Positions 1-4,927 of a DNA stretch of 6,726 nucleotides are shown here, piece after piece. This stretch comes from Oscillospiraceae bacterium (lineage in GTDB: Bacteria; Bacillota; Clostridia; Oscillospirales; Acutalibacteraceae). The stretch is taken from contig CADBOL010000167.1 in the NCBI GenBank assembly GCA_902796295.1, forward strand, positions 1 to 6,726, read 5' to 3'. The notes below the pieces were generated by a model. It was not told where the DNA came from. It searched no databases and worked only from the letters and a program-made list of their open reading frames with translations. Every line of letters starts with the position of its first letter. Position 1 is the stretch's first letter. Position numbers and translations under genes: made by a program.

Positions 1-50
1 ATCCGGAGTGCCGAGACGTCACTCCCTACAATCTGTCACCTTAACAATCA
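1..50. repeat. Small intergenic hairpin element at left edge
   Basis: No gene is visible in these 50 bases, which lie beyond the terminator of the surface-protein unit. GGAGTG (5-10) and CACTCC (20-25) form a 6-bp stem with a 9-base loop, followed by CTACAATCT. The CCGGAGTG start resembles the CCGGAGCGTG start of the hairpin element at 4811-4834, so it may belong to the same broad class of dispersed palindromic elements. That relation is a by-eye inference, and the element may continue outside the window. Confidence 0.4.
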
Positions 51-51
51 T

Positions 52-80
52 AAAAAATCGGGGCGCGTCATCGCACCCCG
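52..80 (-). terminator. Rho-independent terminator of the surface-protein unit
   Basis: On the minus strand a 9-bp stem (59-67 pairs with 72-80) with a 4-base loop is followed by A and six T residues (complement of 52-57). Position 64 against 75 is a C/A mismatch in plus-strand RNA but a U-G wobble in minus-strand RNA. The full stem therefore forms only in the direction of the upstream gene, which supports the minus orientation. It starts about 30 bases after the stop codon of the large repeat protein. Confidence 0.85.
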
Positions 81-87
81 AAATTTT

Positions 88-115
88 CAATTATCAATTG
101 TCAATTGCTAATTAA
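88..115. repeat. Degenerate heptamer array overlapping a stop codon
   Basis: Four units in strict 7-base phase: CAATTAT, CAATTGT, CAATTGC and TAATTAA. The last unit contains the stop codon (112-114) of the large surface protein, so the array touches the coding end and lies between stop and terminator. On the gene strand the units read like GCAATTG/ACAATTG, the same type as the arrays at 3653-3720 and 4837-4878. Confidence 0.7.
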
Positions 116-2610
116 TCCGCCCATGACATATGTATATACAGATTCATGCCGAGCAGTCTGAATATGTGCCATAAAATGCTGTGGAAGAATTTTATGATCT
201 TGCCCATGAAGGTTGTTCCGTGGTCGGTGCCGTCAAGCGGGCAGAGATTGTCGTTTTCCGGCTCGGTTTCGGTTGCCGGCTCTGTCTCTGTCGCGGGTTC
301 GTCCGGTGTTGACGGTTCGGCGGGTATCTCGGTATAAACCGCGTTTATCTCGATATCGCTCACGCCGAGAGTGTATTTGCTCCACTCACCCGTGTATCCC
401 TCTTTTTCGGGAACGGCAGGCTCTGTTATGCTCTCCGTCTCAACCGTGAAGGGAACCTCGGCAACTGTCTTGCCGTCCGCAATGAATGTCGCGGTGTATC
501 CGATTGCTGTGTATTCCGCCGTTATTTCCATGTCACTTGCGGCAATCGTGTATTCGCTCCACTTGCCTTCATATCCCTCTTTTGCGGGAACATCGGGCTC
601 GTTTATGCTTTCGGTTTCAACAGTGAATTTTACTTCTTTTACCGTTTCACCATCGGCAATAAATGTAGCCTTGTATTCAACCGGAGTAAACTTCGCGCTG
701 AAGGTTAAATCTTCCGCCGGCATTGTTTCGGGAATATCGGCATCCCAACCGGTAAAGGTGTAGCCCTCTTTTGCCGGGTCTTCCGGTTCGGTTACCGCCG
801 CGCCGAACGGAACAGTCTCGTTCTTATATGACTCGCCGTCAACATGCCAGGTGATTTTATAATCCACGGGGGTTTCGGTGTAGGTGGCTGTATATGTTGC
901 TTCACCGGTTACTTCGGTAATTTCGGGAGTCCAGCCCGCAAATGTATATGAATACTCCGATGTGGCGGATTTAGTCGGTGTTTCGCCTGTGTATTCGGGT
1001 AAATTGCCGTAGATGACATCGCCGCTCTGAAGGGGCGTGCCGTCTTCGTCGTTAAATGTAATTGTAAACGGAGTTTCGCTGAGCAGCAACTCATCTATCA
1101 GCGCGATATCATTTAAGTTATCTGTCCAGAATGCTGCAAACGCTTTAACCTTTTCACCGTCCGCGGGCTGATAATCTTTGCTGACCGTTTTGATGAAACC
1201 GTCATTGCCATATAAACGATACTCGATTCTTTCAACATACTCGGTGTCCTCAAAATCGTTGATGCTCACAGCGTGAATATCATCCGCATCCCAGCCGTCG
1301 GGGATTTCAAACAGAATTCTTACAGGGTCACTGAGCAGGCCGCAAAGCTTATCCCCTTCTCCGTTTTTAAGCGTTATTCCGGCTTTATATGCGTTTTCGA
1401 TTTTATAAGCGCCGTCATATTTTTTGCCGGGTTCGCCTGTCAAATCTGTGATTTCCGCTGTGAAATCATCAGGCAGAGTGCTCATCGGATCCTGAATGAT
1501 TATTTCGGCTTCCGAGTCCTCAAGCGGTTTTGTCACAGATACATAACCGGCTTCATCGCTTATATATGCATCCTCTGTATATCTGTCGGGCGAGGTATCT
1601 TTAAGCATATACAGCTTTTCATCTTCGACCGCGCCGCAGACGGAGCATGTGCCTTCTTTAACGCCGAGTTTATCTTCGGTTGCCTCTTTATAAACATTGT
1701 CGTGATTCAGATCAACCCTTATTATCAGGCAAAGCTCATGGGCGATTTCCTCGGGCTCGGGGGTTTCCTTATCTCCGGTTGCCCTGCTAATCACATTATA
1801 ACCCAGATATTCACCGTTAATAACATTAATCTGAGGATTTATAATCTCGTAATCGTTGAAAAAATTAGCTCCGCGCGCAATAATATCCACCATAAGTATG
1901 GCAGAGTCATCACCTTTTACGGTAAACGGTGAAAAATGATCAAGGTAATTCCTTGAATCTTTATTTACCCAGCACGCGGAACCGGGAACTATTCTGTAGC
2001 CCTCACCATAGGGAACAGACACGGAGGGTACCGAATCGTCAGTGATTGTGCTTCCGCAGTCAGGTTTATCTACTTTTACAGTGATGTTGTCAAGTTCTAT
2101 TGCACCGCCGCTTGACTGAAGATCGCGCTGAGTTGTGAATGAAAGGTACAGCTCCTCATCGTTTTCAAGCCACTCGGCAGAGGGAAGCGAAATGGAGTCG
2201 GGGCTTTCGCTGCTTGTTACAGCTTCGGTTTTGGATTGAGCTCCCGAGAGGAATATCACGGAACCGTCCTGCGCGCCGGTGAAAACATAACCGTCTTCAA
2301 GGGTAATCTCGACGCTCAATTGCGCAGAAGCGGACGCTCTGACAACATTCTCTTCCGGTGCATAATCAAACATTGAGGGCTTATATTCAAGAAGCTCCAC
2401 TCCGTTGACTTTGACCGAGATTACGTCTTCATGATAGCTTTCATCATGCCAGCCGACTATAAAGAATTCATTATCGTTCTGAGCGCTGTCGGTATAACCG
2501 GCTGCAGCTGTTTCATCGGCGGCTATAATACGGACGGGAATCAAAGCCGAAAACAGCGCCAGTATGATAACGAAACATATGATTTTTATTAATCTTTTCA
2601 TACGAACCAT
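112..2610 (-). CDS. Exported repeat-rich surface protein with Listeria-Bacteroides (InlB-type) repeats
   Basis: Large secreted or surface protein of unknown specific function, 832 residues from the first ATG. A signal peptide spans about residues 4-31 (basic MKRLIK, a hydrophobic core, then a probable cut near IIAADE). Residues 40-300 look like beta-rich extracellular sequence I cannot assign; a CxxC pair (C322, C325) follows. From about 515 to 763 there are four repeats of the Listeria-Bacteroides type, with signatures such as EGYTFTGWDADI and TFAGWTPEIT. The last two (646-704 and 705-763) are adjacent 59-residue copies with 41 identical positions. A linker rich in P, E and T (764-788, including tandem ATETEP) leads to a C-terminal module (789-821) with CPLDGTDHG and a hydrophobic, aromatic and basic helix. 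No LPXTG motif is present. It follows the C39-like gene by 32 bases, so the two are probably co-transcribed. The M4 start (2601) is a credible alternative because the AGGAG site lies only 2 bases from the first ATG. Family placement of the repeats is confident; any adhesive or wall-related role is inference. Confidence 0.85.
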   Translation of the reverse strand: MVRMKRLIKIICFVIILALFSALIPVRIIAADETAAAGYTDSAQNDNEFFIVGWHDESYHEDVISVKVNGVELLEYKPSMFDYAPEENVVRASASAQLSVEITLEDGYVFTGAQDGSVIFLSGAQSKTEAVTSSESPDSISLPSAEWLENDEELYLSFTTQRDLQSSGGAIELDNITVKVDKPDCGSTITDDSVPSVSVPYGEGYRIVPGSACWVNKDSRNYLDHFSPFTVKGDDSAILMVDIIARGANFFNDYEIINPQINVINGEYLGYNVISRATGDKETPEPEEIAHELCLIIRVDLNHDNVYKEATEDKLGVKEGTCSVCGAVEDEKLYMLKDTSPDRYTEDAYISDEAGYVSVTKPLEDSEAEIIIQDPMSTLPDDFTAEITDLTGEPGKKYDGAYKIENAYKAGITLKNGEGDKLCGLLSDPVRILFEIPDGWDADDIHAVSINDFEDTEYVERIEYRLYGNDGFIKTVSKDYQPADGEKVKAFAAFWTDNLNDIALIDELLLSETPFTITFNDEDGTPLQSGDVIYGNLPEYTGETPTKSATSEYSYTFAGWTPEITEVTGEATYTATYTETPVDYKITWHVDGESYKNETVPFGAAVTEPEDPAKEGYTFTGWDADIPETMPAEDLTFSAKFTPVEYKATFIADGETVKEVKFTVETESINEPDVPAKEGYEGKWSEYTIAASDMEITAEYTAIGYTATFIADGKTVAEVPFTVETESITEPAVPEKEGYTGEWSKYTLGVSDIEINAVYTEIPAEPSTPDEPATETEPATETEPENDNLCPLDGTDHGTTFMGKIIKFFHSILWHIFRLLGMNLYIHMSWAD
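322..675 (-). repeat. Tandem 177-bp repeats encoding two 59-residue modules
   Basis: Nucleotides 499-675 and 322-498 encode residues 646-704 and 705-763 of the surface protein. Both modules contain ATFIADG, FTVETESI, a KEGY step and a W-S-x-Y-T step, and they end in Y-T-x-I. They differ at 18 of 59 residues and at many third codon positions, so this is an old duplication kept by selection, not a recent copy or an assembly artefact. Confidence 0.8.
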
Positions 2611-2612
2611 GT

Positions 2613-2617
2613 CTCCT
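2613..2617 (-). promoter_or_regulatory. Ribosome binding site bearing on the surface-protein start
   Basis: AGGAG on the minus strand lies 2 bases before the first ATG (2610) and 11 bases before the ATG of M4 (2601). Neither spacing is ideal. M4 gives a classic signal peptide start (MKRLIK), so the true protein may be 829 residues. Confidence 0.55.
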
Positions 2618-2642
2618 GATTATTAATAATGTCGGTTTTCGT

Positions 2643-3464
2643 TTACATAAGTCCGTAAAAGGCGTCATAATAGCGCTCGCCGTCAGGCTGATCGGTTCCG
2701 CAGATATTCACAATCAGACCCATCTGAATCATATCATAACGCAGATTATTCTCATCAACGGTATAATCATGCCATCTTGCTACAAGATCAGCCCAGGGTA
2801 TATATGTGTAGTTTCCGCCGGTTGAAGGATCCATAAAATATATAAATTTATTATAACGATATTCACCGGAGCTGTCACCTTCACCGCTGTATCCGACCGC
2901 AATCACCCAATGTCCGCATTCCCACTCATTTGAGTAATCAAGATTCATTGAGTATTCTTCGTTTTCATCCCAGTTCCAGGCCTGGATTTTTAAGAGTACA
3001 GGATGCCCTTTCTTCAGTTCCTTTACTAAATCATCAACAGTCATATGTTCTCTTTTTTCGACTTCAAACCACTGATCATCCGTATCATTGAGGCGGACCG
3101 CTTCAAGATAATCTTTAACATCCTGCCAATAGACTCCGTTTTCTTCATTAGCCTTGAGAGCTGTTGCGAGATTGTCTTCACGGATATCAAATTCATAATT
3201 GGCATAGCGAAGCAAAGACTGCACACACGCAACGCCGTCAGTATAGTTATGGCCCTGTCTGTAAATAGGCAGTTTCATCAGCTTTCTCGGATGAGCGTGA
3301 CGCTGAAGGATAGTTTTATTAAAGCTGTAAAACTTTTCCCAATCGTCAAAACGGCTGTTTCTTGTGCCGTCAGGCAATGCATAGCTGATTACGGTTGTCA
3401 CGCTGCCTATGGCAACAATGCAGATTAAAACCGCAGCAATAATTTTTTTGACTTTACTCATCAT
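2643..3464 (-). CDS. Exported C39-like papain-fold protein with altered active site
   Basis: A 273-residue protein with an N-terminal signal peptide or anchor (residues 1-30: basic MSKVKK, hydrophobic core, possible cut after ISYA). The body resembles the C39/C39-like cysteine peptidase fold: an oxyanion-type Gln (Q70) before the first helix TDGVACVQSLLRYANYEF (75-92), a His strand ECGHWVIAVGY (182-192, H185), and an Asp loop YFMDPSTGG (209-217, D212) followed by a PWADLVARW helix. In this family the nucleophile sits six residues after the Gln, in a D/T-C-G motif. Here that position is D76 (codon GAC, 3237-3239) followed by G77, and the nearest cysteine is C80. The protein may therefore be a non-catalytic binder, or C80 may act from a shifted position. 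It leads a dicistron with the repeat-rich surface protein and has its own promoter. ATG-ATG at the start lets translation begin at M2 (3461), at better spacing from AGGAGG. The fold assignment is fairly confident; the activity is not known. Confidence 0.82.
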   Translation of the reverse strand: MMSKVKKIIAAVLICIVAIGSVTTVISYALPDGTRNSRFDDWEKFYSFNKTILQRHAHPRKLMKLPIYRQGHNYTDGVACVQSLLRYANYEFDIREDNLATALKANEENGVYWQDVKDYLEAVRLNDTDDQWFEVEKREHMTVDDLVKELKKGHPVLLKIQAWNWDENEEYSMNLDYSNEWECGHWVIAVGYSGEGDSSGEYRYNKFIYFMDPSTGGNYTYIPWADLVARWHDYTVDENNLRYDMIQMGLIVNICGTDQPDGERYYDAFYGLM

Positions 3465-3468
3465 AATT

Positions 3469-3474
3469 CCTCCT
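3469..3474 (-). promoter_or_regulatory. Strong ribosome binding site of the C39-like gene
   Basis: A perfect AGGAGG on the minus strand lies 4 bases before the first ATG (3464) and 7 before the second (3461). The second spacing is closer to the usual optimum, so the protein may be 272 residues. Confidence 0.75.
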
Positions 3475-3497
3475 GAGAGTTATTTTTTAGCATATTA

Positions 3498-3525
3498 ATT
3501 GTATCACATTATTAAAATAAAACAA
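3498..3525 (-). promoter_or_regulatory. Sigma-A type promoter for the C39-like/surface-protein unit
   Basis: On the minus strand TTGTTT (3525-3520), a 16-base AT-rich spacer, and TACAAT (3503-3498) preceded by TGA give an extended -10 element (TGATACAAT). Transcription would start near 3491, leaving a leader of under 30 bases that includes the AGGAGG. The site lies just past the terminator at 3535-3566, which fits an independent unit. Found by eye only. Confidence 0.6.
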
Positions 3526-3534
3526 CAGGAAAAT

Positions 3535-3566
3535 AAAAAATGCCGCGGTGAAACGCGGCATTTTTT
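3535..3566 (-). terminator. Rho-independent terminator, bidirectional in form
   Basis: TGCCGCG (3541-3547) and CGCGGCA (3554-3560) form a 7-bp stem with a 6-base loop. A-rich sequence precedes it (3531-3540) and six T residues follow (3561-3566), so it could work in both directions. On the minus strand it would stop transcription of the aldo/keto reductase unit, ahead of the promoter of the next unit. No plus-strand gene needs it. Confidence 0.85.
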
Positions 3567-3572
3567 AAATGC

Positions 3573-3600
3573 GGAATGAGGAATGAGGAATGAGGAATTA
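3573..3600. repeat. GGAATGA heptamer array
   Basis: Three perfect GGAATGA units and a fourth variant GGAATTA in exact 7-base phase. The motif differs from the TAACTGC/TAATTGC units nearby but has the same period. It lies between the terminator stem and the hairpin element, inside the presumed 3' UTR of the aldo/keto reductase. Confidence 0.8.
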
Positions 3601-3602
3601 AC

Positions 3603-3625
3603 GGTCGCGTGCAAAGCACGCTCCG
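3603..3625 (-). repeat. 23-base hairpin element, copy 1 (inverted relative to copy 2)
   Basis: GCGTGC (3607-3612) and GCACGC (3616-3621) form a 6-bp stem with a 3-base loop inside a 23-base unit. Its reverse complement matches 4812-4834 at 22 of 23 positions, the one difference being in the loop. The two copies bracket the aldo/keto reductase in opposite orientation. Confidence 0.75.
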
Positions 3626-3633
3626 ATTATACA

Positions 3634-3648
3634 TGTCGCTCCGCGACA
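3634..3648. repeat. Second short hairpin beside copy 1
   Basis: TGTCGC (3634-3639) and GCGACA (3643-3648) form a 6-bp stem with a TCC loop. The inner GTCGC/GCGAC and the CGGAGCG it contains on the minus strand resemble the flanks of the 23-base element, so the two may be one compound unit. It lies in the presumed transcribed 3' region of the aldo/keto reductase. Confidence 0.55.
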
Positions 3649-3652
3649 ACCT

Positions 3653-3720
3653 TAACTGCTCACTGCTCACTTCTAACTGCTAACTGACAATTGCACATTG
3701 CTAATTGCTAATTGCACATT
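3653..3720. repeat. Long degenerate heptamer array behind the aldo/keto reductase
   Basis: Nine full units and one partial, all in strict 7-base phase: TAACTGC, TCACTGC, TCACTTC, TAACTGC, TAACTGA, CAATTGC, ACATTGC, TAATTGC, TAATTGC, ACATT. The array shifts from a TAACTGC type to a TAATTGC type half-way along. It ends 4 bases from the stop codon (3725-3727) of the aldo/keto reductase. The period holds although the unit sequence drifts, which suggests that unit length is what is maintained. Confidence 0.85.
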
Positions 3721-3724
3721 AATA

Positions 3725-4639
3725 TCACGGCAGTCTGAAGCCGGCGGCGAGATAGATTTCATACCAGTCCTCGCGCGAGAGCTCAATATCTGCGCCCTTT
3801 GCGATTTCCTTTTGCCTGCCGGGTGAAACCGAGCCGGATATGAGCTGAATTTTCGCAGGATGGCGCAGTATCCATGCCGAGGCAATCGCGGTGGGAGTAA
3901 CAGAGTATTTCTCCGCCATCTCGCCGAGTTTATCATTGAGCACCGGATATCTTTCCCTGTCTCCGACAAACGGTCCGCCGAAAAATCCTCCCTGGAAGGG
4001 AGACCACGCCTGTATGGTTATACCCTTGACTCTCATATATTCGAGCGCTCCGCCGTCATGCATGACGGATTCGTCGTTTTTCATATTCACATTGAGCCCC
4101 GAGGTGACAAGCCCCGATTCGGGTATGGAAAACTGCAGCTGATCGGCGATTATCGGCTGCTTTACTGCGGTTTTAAGCAACTCAATCTGCATCGGATTAT
4201 GGTTTGATACGCCGAAATACTTAACCTTGCCTTCGCTCTCAAGCTTATTGAAGGCCTCGGCGACTTCTTCCGGCTCCATAAGAGTGTCGGGGCGGTGAAG
4301 GAGCAGCGCATCTACATAATCGGTGCGAAGGCGTTTCAGCGAGCCCTCGACCGCCGATATGATATGCTCCTTTGAAAAATCGTAGCATCCTCTGCGTATT
4401 CCGCATTTTGTCTGTATTGTTATTTTATCTCTCAGCTCTCTGTGAGAGGCGAGCCATTCGCCGAAAACCTCTTCGCATCTGCCGCCGCCGTAAATATCGG
4501 CGTGGTCAAAATAATCAATGCCGAGCTCCATCGCGCCTGAGATAAGCGCGTCTGCGGATACCTTCGCATCGGTCAGTCGCATACAGCCCATAGCGACAGC
4601 CGAGGAGGGAATCCGCCCTCCGACCATGATTCTTTTCAT
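3725..4639 (-). CDS. Aldo/keto reductase, YdhF-like
   Basis: Cytosolic NAD(P)H-dependent oxidoreductase of the aldo/keto reductase superfamily, 304 residues, the usual full length for this TIM-barrel family. The catalytic tetrad is complete: D45 and Y50 in YFDHADIYGGG, K78 in QTKCG, and H115 in LLLHRPD. Further family hallmarks are LKRLRTDYVDALLLHRPD (101-118), GKVKYFGVSN (137-146), AWSPFQGG (211-218) and the late LISGSVSPGRQKEI (266-279), where the cofactor phosphate is usually bound. The stretches DHADIYGG..CE..FGE and HRPD.LM..EVA.AF resemble E. coli YdhF, a reductase of poorly defined substrate. The start is supported by AGGGAG (4646-4651) six bases upstream. It appears to be a single-gene unit between the hairpin at 4876-4907 and the terminator at 3535-3566. 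I found no convincing promoter; the upstream spacer is mostly repeats. The substrate cannot be told from sequence. Confidence 0.93.
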   Translation of the reverse strand: MKRIMVGGRIPSSAVAMGCMRLTDAKVSADALISGAMELGIDYFDHADIYGGGRCEEVFGEWLASHRELRDKITIQTKCGIRRGCYDFSKEHIISAVEGSLKRLRTDYVDALLLHRPDTLMEPEEVAEAFNKLESEGKVKYFGVSNHNPMQIELLKTAVKQPIIADQLQFSIPESGLVTSGLNVNMKNDESVMHDGGALEYMRVKGITIQAWSPFQGGFFGGPFVGDRERYPVLNDKLGEMAEKYSVTPTAIASAWILRHPAKIQLISGSVSPGRQKEIAKGADIELSREDWYEIYLAAGFRLP

Positions 4640-4663
4640 TTTTATCTCCCTTTCATTAATGCA

Positions 4664-4705
4664 TAATTATCAGTTAGAAGTTAGCAGTGAGCAGTGTGCA
4701 GTTAT
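4664..4705. repeat. Heptamer array ahead of the aldo/keto reductase, opposite orientation
   Basis: Six units in 7-base phase: TAATTAT, CAGTTAG, AAGTTAG, CAGTGAG, CAGTGTG, CAGTTAT. These are reverse complements of the TAACTGC type, so this array is inverted relative to those at 3653-3720 and 4837-4878. It begins about 25 bases upstream of the reductase start codon and would overlap any promoter there. Confidence 0.75.
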
Positions 4706-4706
4706 G

Positions 4707-4798
4707 GAATCGCATTGCGATGAATAATATCGTCCACACCCGCCCCTTCGGGGCACCCTCTCCGTTCCTGGAGAGGGCTTAAGATGAATCGCATTGCG
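4707..4798. repeat. Composite repeat: 13-base direct repeats around two hairpins
   Basis: GAATCGCATTGCG occurs at 4707-4719 and again at 4786-4798. Between them lie GCCCC-TTC-GGGGC (4742-4754) and CCCTCTCC/GGAGAGGG with a 6-base loop (4756-4777). The first direct repeat also sits in a palindrome (ATCGCA, T, TGCGAT; 4709-4721). The layout resembles a small non-autonomous repeat of REP or MITE type. There is no open frame and no T-run, so a terminator or gene is unlikely. Confidence 0.6.
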
Positions 4799-4811
4799 GA
4801 AAATATATATC

Positions 4812-4834
4812 CGGAGCGTGCTTCGCACGCGACC
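4812..4834 (+). repeat. 23-base hairpin element, copy 2
   Basis: GCGTGC (4816-4821 region) and GCACGC (4825-4830) flank a TTC loop. The unit is the inverted counterpart of 3603-3625, with one loop difference. It is followed directly by a heptamer array, just as copy 1 is flanked by arrays. Confidence 0.75.
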
Positions 4835-4836
4835 CG

Positions 4837-4878
4837 AAACTGCTAACTGCTAACTGCTCCCTGCTAACTGCTAATATA
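4837..4878. repeat. TAACTGC heptamer array behind the GGGtGRT gene
   Basis: Six units in phase: AAACTGC, TAACTGC, TAACTGC, TCCCTGC, TAACTGC, TAATATA. The array abuts the hairpin at 4876-4907, and on the gene strand it lies just beyond it. Unit sequence and orientation match the first half of the array at 3653-3720. Confidence 0.8.
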
Positions 4879-4907
4879 AAGGAATCCTCAGCCGAGGATT
4901 CCTTTAT
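4876..4907 (-). terminator. Long hairpin, probable terminator of the NifU-like/GGGtGRT operon
   Basis: A perfect 14-bp stem (4876-4889 with 4894-4907, loop of 4) lies about 20 bases past the stop codon of the GGGtGRT gene. On the minus strand the U-tract is short and lies mostly within the stem end (CCTTTATATTA), so termination may be incomplete and some read-through into the aldo/keto reductase is possible. Confidence 0.65.
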
Positions 4908-4927
4908 CTCTGTTTATTATCGTTTAA

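Noticed and set aside
1273..1932. Long plus-strand open frame opposite the surface-protein gene
   Set aside because: It is antisense to a well-supported gene, has no good ribosome binding site that I can see, and its translation has no recognisable domain. It is best explained by codon bias of the opposite strand.
112..2610. LPXTG-type sortase anchor on the surface protein
   Set aside because: No LPXTG or close variant precedes the hydrophobic tail, and the tail contains His and Lys within it and ends in a non-basic stretch.
3653..3720. CRISPR-like array
   Set aside because: The units are 7 bases long and directly adjacent, with no spacers and no cas genes in the window. This is a tandem heptamer array.
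4640..4700. GATAAT on the minus strand (around 4665-4670) as a -10 for the aldo/keto reductase
   Set aside because: No acceptable -35 hexamer lies 16-18 bases upstream, and the sequence is part of the heptamer array, where AT-rich matches arise by chance.
4742..4777. Rho-independent terminator at the G+C-rich hairpins
   Set aside because: Neither hairpin has a T-run on either strand, and they lie far from any stop codon. They fit a repeat element better.
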